The translations under genes were made by a program, and so were the position numbers. The notes beneath the pieces are model-generated. The model ran no database searches. It saw only the letters and a program-made list of their open reading frames with translations, and was not told the origin of the DNA. A DNA stretch of 64,000 nucleotides from Corinectria fuckeliana (taxonomy: Eukaryota; Ascomycota; Sordariomycetes; Hypocreales; Nectriaceae): NCBI GenBank assembly GCA_019137255.1, contig WPDH01000315.1, positions 1-64,000 on the forward strand. The letters are read 5' to 3'. Position 1 is the first letter of the stretch, and every line of letters starts with the position of its first letter. Shown here piece after piece: positions 56,961-64,000 of the stretch.

Positions 56961-58967
56961 TTAAACGTCCTTGCGGTAAGCAGCGAGCCACCTCCGATAC
57001 AATGGCTTTGGCTCCTCTTCACCATTCCCAAGCCCTCCCTGGTTCCCAGACTGACGTTGGGGCACTTCGATCCTCTCGCCATCGAGACCCGTGTTCGTGA
57101 CGGCATTCTGCTGGTTGCCCAGGTAGAAGTCTGGCATAAAGAATGTGGCGAACAACGGCACGGCAGCCATAAGAAGGGCGGCAATGGCGATGTGGCCGTT
57201 GACATAGGCATAGGCATGGATGGCACCCTGCCTGATGGGATCGTCGAACTCGTAGCTGGTACGCAGCGTCTTTATGTTTCCGTAGAGGGTCAAGATGGTG
57301 GTCTCATTGACGCCGGGCATCTCATCGTACATGCGATCGAGCATCTCATTCGTCCAGATGGCCGACGAGACGGCACTGCCAACGGACGAGCCCAAGGTGG
57401 ACCACAGCGAGAGCAGGGCGATGATGGAGGCCATGTCCTCATGCGGCACTGAGGCCTGACTGCCCACGCGGGCGCCGACAATGTTGAAGGAGCCCAGGCA
57501 GAAGATGAGCTGGGCAACCACCAGGCGGGCCGTGTCTTGTACCATGCTGCCGTTACTTTGGACCAGGAGGCCGTAGCTGATCAGTCTCGCCACGGCGCCA
57601 AAGACCATCATGGACTTGTATCGGTGTGTGCGCCTCTGGATGAGACCGACGATGGGCCCAACGATGCTGAGTCCCATGGTAGTGATGCCCATGAATATGG
57701 TCCACTCGTACGTCGTCCACTGTTTGATGATGTAGATGTACGAGGAGAAGTAGGTATTGCGGACTGCCGAGGCCGTCTGGTTGAAGGTGTAGATGGTGAC
57801 CGAGGCGAGGAACGTGCGGTTTTTGAGGATGCGCTTCGTCATGAGCGGTTTCGGGGCGAGGTACAGTTCGAAGAGAACAAAGGCAATTAGCAGGACGAAG
57901 CCGACAACGAGCATGGCAATCATGCTTGCGTTGGCCCAACCACCATCTGCGTTCTCGGCAAGGGTAAAGGGCAGCAGGATGAGTGCAAAGGACGTTCCGA
58001 GGATAATGAGTCCGAAGATGTCAATGTCTATCAGGCCCTCGCGAAGGAGCTTTAGCCAGTAAGTAAAACCTTTGGATTTGGTGGACTCCTCAGAGTCGCC
58101 CACAGACCCAGCCCCGGTCCTCAGGCGCTTCGAGGCGGCCATGGTCACCATGCCCATCTTTTCTCCTCGCCGTTGCATCGAGTACAGCGTGAAGATGGCT
58201 GGCAGGAGCATGACAGGCACGATAATGGCAAACATGCCCAAGCCCCATCGCCAGTCGTCGACGAAGCCGTCGGCGATGAAGCCGTTGATAGGGACTGTGA
58301 TGACAAAGGGAATCGACAGGGCAGCACCAAAGAAACCTCGCCACTGCAGCGGTGTCAAGTCGCCGACGATGATGTCGCTCAGCAGGTCGAGCCCGGATTT
58401 GCCGACCGCGGTGAAGCAGATGCCCACCGTGTAGGCGGCAAAGGTGCTCGAGCTGGCGGCGACGACGAATCCGACGACGTAGAAGACGAGGATGACGATG
58501 TAGGTGGTGGGACGCGAGGTGATGTCTGCCAGCTTGCCGATGAAAGGCTTGCTGATGGCCCGGATGATCTGGCTGGCGGTACTGACGGCCGCGAGCGAGC
58601 TGTGCTGTCCGAAGGTGGAACTGGCCATGGTGGTGAAGATGGTCGAGGTGATGCCCTGATCGAGCGCGTAGGCAAACATGGTCAGGCCGATGGAGATGCC
58701 CAGCATCCAGAGCAATATCTTGCCAGACTTGCCCGACTGGTACAGGACCTTGTTGAAAGCCTCGACTCTGCTGACGCCGATTTCAGCGTGGCCTTCAAGG
58801 ACCGAGTCTTCTTCTGGAGGGACAGCCTTGGAGTGATGGTCAGCTTTTCCGGCCCCATCAACCCTTTCTTGGCTCAACAGTGGCGAGAACGAGGACGAGC
58901 CTACCAGGTTCTTGTCGTTGGTCTTGGGCTGGCCATGGCCTGGAGCAGCTTCAGCTGGCGTCGACAT
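56961..58967 (-). CDS. siderophore-iron transporter-type MFS, 668 aa
   Basis: A single intact exon runs from ATG 58965-58967. After an 80-residue hydrophilic N-terminus the protein has about 14 hydrophobic helices, as in the siderophore-iron transporter (SIT/MirB/ARN) family. A typical first-helix region has IGLTMFAYALDQGITS. The segment ISKPFIGKLADITSRPTTY shows the MFS loop 2-3 motif, and a loop has FELYLAPKPLMTKRILKNRT. YxxEFDDP-like sequence (SYEFDDPIRQGAIHAY) near the C-terminus resembles the extracellular loop important for uptake in this family. It likely imports Fe(III)-siderophores at the plasma membrane. Two perfect ATCTGATAA motifs lie upstream, which suggests repression by a GATA-type iron regulator. 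It is followed by a full-length ABCC gene in the same orientation. Confidence 0.88.
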   Translation of the reverse strand: MSTPAEAAPGHGQPKTNDKNLVGSSSFSPLLSQERVDGAGKADHHSKAVPPEEDSVLEGHAEIGVSRVEAFNKVLYQSGKSGKILLWMLGISIGLTMFAYALDQGITSTIFTTMASSTFGQHSSLAAVSTASQIIRAISKPFIGKLADITSRPTTYIVILVFYVVGFVVAASSSTFAAYTVGICFTAVGKSGLDLLSDIIVGDLTPLQWRGFFGAALSIPFVITVPINGFIADGFVDDWRWGLGMFAIIVPVMLLPAIFTLYSMQRRGEKMGMVTMAASKRLRTGAGSVGDSEESTKSKGFTYWLKLLREGLIDIDIFGLIILGTSFALILLPFTLAENADGGWANASMIAMLVVGFVLLIAFVLFELYLAPKPLMTKRILKNRTFLASVTIYTFNQTASAVRNTYFSSYIYIIKQWTTYEWTIFMGITTMGLSIVGPIVGLIQRRTHRYKSMMVFGAVARLISYGLLVQSNGSMVQDTARLVVAQLIFCLGSFNIVGARVGSQASVPHEDMASIIALLSLWSTLGSSVGSAVSSAIWTNEMLDRMYDEMPGVNETTILTLYGNIKTLRTSYEFDDPIRQGAIHAYAYVNGHIAIAALLMAAVPLFATFFMPDFYLGNQQNAVTNTGLDGERIEVPQRQSGNQGGLGNGEEEPKPLYRRWLAAYRKDV

Positions 58968-59273
58968 GTTGTCTGTGGTCGCGGTTGTCTATGGTCGGGC
59001 GGCTTCGAATTGCGAGTAAACACGAAGGCGAGGGCTGAGGATAAAAGGAGGACAGTGGAAGGACTGGACTGGATGTTGGGGCAGGCTGCATAACAAGCGT
59101 GGACTCCCATGATCCTTGCTTTCATTTCTACTTAACCCGGCTTAAGTCCCTCAGCATAGTTGGCCCCCACGCTGCCCATCTGTTAGTCCTGAATGACCAC
59201 GCTCGGTCAAATGCCGTATTGAGGCAATGCAGGGGCGATCAAATCTGATTACAGCTCCGGAGACCTAGCAAGG

Positions 59274-59282
59274 ATCTGATAA
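59274..59282 (+). promoter_or_regulatory. SreA-type site ATCTGATAA
   Basis: Perfect ATCWGATAA match about 310 bp upstream of the siderophore transporter's start. Confidence 0.7.
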
Positions 59283-59346
59283 AAAATTTGCTCACCAAGG
59301 ATCTGACCGACATCGGCTACCTACGAGTTACACGGATGGGGCTGTG

Positions 59347-59355
59347 TTATCAGAT
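59347..59355 (-). promoter_or_regulatory. SreA-type site ATCTGATAA (reverse)
   Basis: Second perfect match, opposite orientation, about 385 bp upstream of the same start and 64 bp beyond the first site. Confidence 0.7.
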
Positions 59356-59635
59356 CTTTCTGAACCCGTCCACCCTTGCCCCTTTTTAGTAAATGTCAAA
59401 GTTAATTACACACGTTGCAAATGCAAGTGTCAGAAACATCATACGGCAAGCAATCCTATTCTAGTCCTTCATTACTAAGAGTCGTACGTGGCCCTTGGCT
59501 GCTGAGTCTGTACTCTTTGATCTCTAGATTGGGACGGAAGTCTGAATACTATAACCAGAGCCTCAAGGCTCGCAGCATCGATCTAGTATTACACAATATC
59601 GACAATAGTTATTTATGCACAGTTATGTCTCTCCA

Positions 59636-62600
59636 TCAACGAGTCTCCCCCCGGACAGTGATTTTGGAGGCATCGCAGAGCGCCCTAAATAGACTGCTTG
59701 GCCTGGAAAAAAGCTCTGGGATGGAATCGAATTCGGCGACTCTACCACTGTCCATTACGACGACCTTATCACACGTAGCGACGATGGTATCCAGTCGATG
59801 AGCAACTGTGAGAACTGTAGCGTCCCCCATGACCTCGTTCAACATGACTTGAAGCTCCGTGTCAGCCCTGCCGTCGATGGACGCCGTTGCCTCGTCCAAA
59901 ATGACAATCCTGGACCGCCGCACAAGGGCGCGGGCGATGGAGATTAGAGACCGCTGGCCGTGGGAGATGCTGGCGCCGTTCTCCTTGACTTCCGAGTCAA
60001 GAGTCAGACTCGGACTGCCGTCGCTAGACGCAGTATCGTCCCGGTTCTTCTCGAGTTCGCATGAATCACTCCCCACCTCCGTGACTTGCCCACTTGAACT
60101 GGTTTTGGCAGTGTCCGGTTGGCCACCGGCAAGCCCAACTCTCCTCAAGCATTGGTTTAGCCAGTCGTTGTCGTATTGGTGGAACGGATCTAGGTTGTAT
60201 CGGATAGTCCCGGCCAGAAGAACGGCGTCTTGGCTAATGACAGACAAGCTTGACCGGAGCAGATGTAGACCGACCGTGTGAATGTCAACTCCGTCGATGA
60301 GGATCTTGCCGCTCGTGGGCTCGGTAATCCTCAACAAAGCGGATACCACTGATGCATGACACGGTAAGCTAGTGTAGTGTCTGAAGAGATGGAGTCTGGA
60401 TTAGATCGATGCTTACGAGTAGTCTTTCCTGCACCAGTACGCCCCACGACACCGACTTTCTCGCCGGGCTCTATGTCCAACGTGACGTCCCTGAGCGCCG
60501 GTGCCAGGCCGGGACGATGACTGAGCGTCAACGACTGGAACTGCACACGGCCAGCATGCGGCCATTCACTGGCCTTCAGGCCCTTGTCCACGCTGGGGAC
60601 CTCGTGCGCAGGCTCCTGGTCGATGTTGTACGCGTAGTGAAGCATTCTCTCGACGGAATTCATGTTGTTCTCGATCTCGGCGCTCTGGCGGATCATATTT
60701 CCAAAGACGGCCTGCGCTGTGACGACGTACGATAGCACCACGCCCCCGGACGACGGATCGATGGTGTCTCGGAGCCCCACGACGAGCAGGCCGGCGGCAA
60801 GGACGAGCGTGGCGCCGCAGAGGTCCAGGCGGAGATTGAGCCAGCGCTGACACGCCACCGACAGCCAGTAGGCGGTGTTCTCGGAGTCGATCTTGCGGGC
60901 ATTGTCCTCAAGGAAGCGCGGCACAGCGCCAAAGGCCTTGAGGGTGGGCAGGCCGGACAGCGACTCGCCAAAGTGCTCGTAGATGCGGCTGCGGAGCAGG
61001 TTGTTGAGGCGGCGCAGCTCGCGCGACGAGGGCCGGTAGTACATGCCGGTCCAGGAGTAGATGAGGAGCAGGGCGGCGGCGATGGCCACGAACGGCGGCA
61101 GCACGATGGTCACGACGACGATGGTGCCCACGACCTGCACGGCCGTCGAGATGAAGAGCCGCAGCGTCTCGCCCACGACGTTGTCCACGGCGTCGACGTC
61201 CTTGCTGAACCGGTGCGTGATGCGGCCTTGCGGCGTCGTGTCGAAGAAGGCCACGGACGCGTGCAGCACCCTCGACATGGCCGCGTGGTGAAGCTTGTTA
61301 GAGCACCAGAAGCAGAAGAAGGCAAACGTTGCGCTCATGCAGAACAGGCCCAGTGACTGCCCGATGCCGAACGCCGCGTAGCCTCCCATGTATGCGTCTT
61401 CGGAGATGGATGTGTACCGGTTGTCCTGCCACCAGCTCAGCCACAGCGGCGAGACAACGCTCATCCCCTGGTAGACTATGATGGACGTGACAAAGAGCGG
61501 TACGGTAAGCCAGGCGTTGCCCATCAGCACGTAGCGAATGTAGGTCTTGCCGCTGACAGAACCAACCAGTCTCTCCTCACTCTGCATGATCTCGCTGCCT
61601 CGGCCCTCTTGCTTGGCCTTGGGCTTTGGCTCTTGGGCGGCAATCTCCTCCAGCTCCTGATATTGCGGTTGCCCAGAGTCATCATCATGTCCTTGAGTTG
61701 AGGACCCCACGAACAGAGAAAAGGGACCATTCCGACTAGACAGAAGCTCATACGAGCCCTGTTCCACAATGCGACCTTTTTCCATGTAGACGATATGGTC
61801 CGCCTGCCTAGCGAAAGCCATGGAGTGTGTCACCAGAACAACAGTAGCCTCCTTGTCCCTCCGCGCTTGGTTGACGACCCTGTCAAAGACACGGGCACCA
61901 ACGTGGGCGTCCAGGGCGGAGAAGCAGTCGTCGAGAAAAAGCAGCGGGTTCCGGCCGTAGATGGCCCTGGCAAGACTCATGCGCTGCTTCTGGCCGCCTG
62001 ACAGGGACACGCCCATCTCGCCAACGACGGTCATATCGCCCTCAGGCAGCCTGTCCAGATCCTGATGCAGACAGCACCTGGTGAGCACCTCGTCGTACCA
62101 TGCCAGATCCAGGGGCCTGCCGAAGACAATGTTTTCCCGCACGGTCTCGCTGAGCAGCCAGGCCGTCTGCGGGGCGAAGGCGAGTTGAGACGAGGACGAC
62201 GGGGACAAAAAAGACGACGAAGACGACGACGAAGACGACAAAGACGAGTTCTCGAGGTTGAGCCGGCATGAGCGTGCCTGAATAAGCTGCATGTCTCCCA
62301 AGAGCGCCCTGAATACCGAGGATTTGCCTGATGCTACGGGTCCCACGATGCAGACGAGCTGGTTCTTCTTTACCACGAGAGAGTCGAGCCGTAGTCTCTG
62401 GGTCTGGCTTTTGACCTCCTCAGCATCATCCTGGGTTTCAGCCGCCATGAGCCCCTCGTCATCATGATAAGCAAAAGTAGCATCCTCAACTTGAACTACT
62501 ACATCAGCCGACGACTTGTCGCCAGCTTTCTCGTCAGGCTCCGACTCTAGTCCAGCATTACCAGTAGGGCCCGCGTCAGATGCGAGCATAAAGACCGATA

Positions 62601-63951
62601 ATCGCTCGAGTGCCGCGCGGGCATCTGCAATGGCCGAGAGTGCAGTAGGCAGGGCTTGCAGCGGCGTCCTCAGCAGCAAAAAGAAGGCGAGACCGGAGAA
62701 GACGACACCGGCATCCATGCCATCCGAACTCGTGGCTCCGTAGCAGACGATACTAACGACGGCGGCCAGCGTGGGTGCTGTGTATGAGACGGCGGTGTTG
62801 AGAGCCCGGAGAAGCATCCTCTTGCGGATGTAGACGACCTCGTCGGACCTCAACTTCCCAATCTTTGCGAGTAGGCTCTTCTCGTACGCGTTGGTCTTGA
62901 CAAGGCGGATGGTCGACACGGCTTCCACGACGGCCTTGACTCGGGCGTCGGTGAAGGGCATGCTGGCCCGGCGCAGGCGCAGCAGTCGGCCCATCATGAA
63001 GGTCTGCAGGGGATACAGCAGCACCAGCAGGCCGAACCCGGGCAGGGCGCTGTAGCCCATCGACCACACAGTCAAGGCGAAGGCGAGGAGGACCTGGAGG
63101 ATGCTGGTCCACGCCGAGTGGAAGAAGCCGCAGCAAAAGTCCACGCGCGTCACGTCGGCGCTCATCAGGCTAATCAATTTGCCCGTGCCGAGGCCGTGTT
63201 TTAGCTTGGCCTTTTCGGTGAGCTGCATTGTCGCCCTGCGGTAGATGGCATGCATGAGGGCGCCTCGCAGCAGGATGCCGGTCGTGTACGAGCGATAGAA
63301 GCCGTGGACGTTGGACGTGACGGAGAAGACGAGCAGCAAAAACAGGCCCACCGCGTAGCCGAAGCCTGCGCGCAGGGCCTGCTGGGACGGGTTGGACAGG
63401 GTGGCGATGAGAAACCTGATGAGCAGCGGCGAGACCATTTGCGACAGATCTCCGCCCAGCTTGAAGAGACCACCCAGCCAGAACCACCGGAAGCAGACAT
63501 CATTGAGCGCCAGGGTCAAAACCGTAGTGTCAGTTGTACGCCTCGCCCAGAAAGGCCTCCATGACATTGGCCCGGACGACGTCGTTCGGTTCCTGTTGCT
63601 CTCCAGCCTTGCGGACCAGCACTTCTCGAGTCGATCCGCATGGTCCTCGACCAACCTGTTGCTGGGCATGTCGTACAGGTCGTCGACTTGAAGGGGTCTG
63701 GTGTAGCCCGTCTCCAGGACGGGCCTCAGCCAGTTGAACGTCAAGATCGACAACCAGTTCGCCGTCGACTCTGGCAACTCGGTCTTCTCCTCGATCCCGG
63801 CGGTACCAGCTCCATCCTCGACGATGGCCGGGCTTGGACTGGAATTCAAGTTCCGCGCCGTCAGTCGTTTCTCGATAGGTTTCGTGGATATAAACGGTAC
63901 CCTTCTGTACCACTTCCGGGGAGGGAAGCTTTTCCCATCATTGCTCGTCAT
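59636..63951 (-). CDS. full-length ABCC (MRP/Yor1-type) ABC transporter, 1415 aa
   Basis: Exons are 63951-60417 and 60348-59636. The 68-nt intron splits the second Walker A (GRTGAGKTT|L). Layout is TMD1-NBD1-TMD2-NBD2 without the extra N-terminal TMD0, like yeast Yor1. NBD1 has Walker A GPVASGKSS, signature LSGGQKQRMSLARA and Walker B LLFLDDCFSALD. NBD2 has signature ISHGQRSLISIARAL and Walker B IVILDEATASID. A run of about 20 Ser (Asp/Glu-codon-like GAC/GAA repeats on the plus strand, about 62190-62240) is inserted in NBD1 between Walker A and signature. It probably exports conjugates, drugs or siderophore breakdown products. In Aspergillus fumigatus an ABC gene (sitT) and a SIT-type MFS (mirD) lie side by side in the siderophore cluster, so this pair may be equivalent. 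Confidence 0.88.
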
Positions 63952-64000
63952 GTCGGGTGTCGCCTTGAATTGGGCTAGAGCTGTTGCTCGTTAGATCTTT

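Larger units (their letters stand above)
58968..59635. promoter_or_regulatory. promoter of siderophore transporter with paired iron-GATA motifs
   Basis: This 668-bp region lies between the ABC gene's stop and the transporter's ATG. It contains ATCTGATAA at 59274-59282 and its reverse complement TTATCAGAT at 59347-59355, plus an ATCTGATTA near-match at about 59243. ATCWGATAA is the established binding consensus of fungal iron-responsive GATA repressors (SreA, SRE, Urbs1). Confidence 0.7.

Noticed and set aside
58173..59093. Long plus-strand open frame antisense to the siderophore transporter
   Set aside because: Arg/Asp/Gly-rich translation with no family resemblance; it is the reverse-strand shadow of a GC-rich, intact transporter gene.
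60973..61356. Plus-strand frames antisense to the ABC transporter
   Set aside because: Low-complexity shadows of the minus-strand coding sequence; no motifs.
1..64000. CRISPR array or prokaryotic origin of the sequence
   Set aside because: No regularly spaced short repeats; spliceosomal introns and fungal families throughout.

Overview
The window looks like chromosomal DNA of a filamentous ascomycete (Pezizomycotina, probably a hypocrealean Sordariomycete). Genes have short 48-70 nt introns with GTRNGT donors and CTRAC-like branch sites. The families are typically fungal: HET, Zn2Cys6/AflR-like, SRPK-like kinase, class V chitinase, siderophore MFS. Long AT-rich islands look heavily mutated by repeat-induced point mutation (RIP).

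Layout. 1-3.1 kb is an AT-rich transposon relic. 3.4-12 kb is mostly a gene graveyard (FAD monooxygenase, MFS permease, succinate-semialdehyde dehydrogenase, ankyrin-deaminase), with one clean four-exon gene for a small secreted protein at 5.0-5.8 kb. 12.4-16.1 kb holds an intact HNH-nuclease gene and an F-box gene interrupted by a single TAG. 17-19.2 kb has unrecognised minus-strand ORFs meeting an NmrA/epimerase fragment. 19.85-20.78 kb is a tandem array of 250-270 bp units. 22.49-28.62 kb is a RIP-degraded hAT-type DNA transposon (TIRs plus an 8-bp target duplication) with a small LTR element nested in it (5-bp target duplication). The 1-3.1 kb relic is an inverted, diverged copy of part of that hAT element. 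Then come an SRPK-like kinase, an unknown 404-aa protein and a HET-domain gene with one in-frame TAG at the conserved Trp.

The most interesting region is 34.7-44.7 kb, which looks like a compact biosynthetic cluster. It has two paralogous 2-oxoglutarate/Fe(II) oxygenases of the isopenicillin-N-synthase-like family, an MCT-type MFS transporter, a beta-lactam-synthetase/carbapenam-synthetase-like ATP-dependent amide synthetase, and a Zn2Cys6 (AflR-like) regulator. A PLP enzyme resembling D-cysteine desulfhydrase/ACC deaminase lies 2.4 kb further on. A beta-lactam-synthetase-like enzyme next to 2OG oxygenases recalls bacterial clavam and carbapenem pathways. The product cannot be read from sequence.

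48.5-55.7 kb is another graveyard (class V chitinase, NB-ARC STAND protein, amidase), containing a poly-C/NN assembly join. The right end (57-64 kb) holds two large intact transporters: a siderophore-type MFS and a full-length ABCC protein. The siderophore transporter has two perfect ATCTGATAA iron-repressor (SreA-type) motifs upstream, so this may be the edge of an iron-acquisition cluster. Several genes carry one stop codon in an otherwise open frame. The changes fit RIP (CpA to TpA), but TAG-to-TGG A-to-I mRNA editing, known in Sordariomycetes, would repair at least the HET case.
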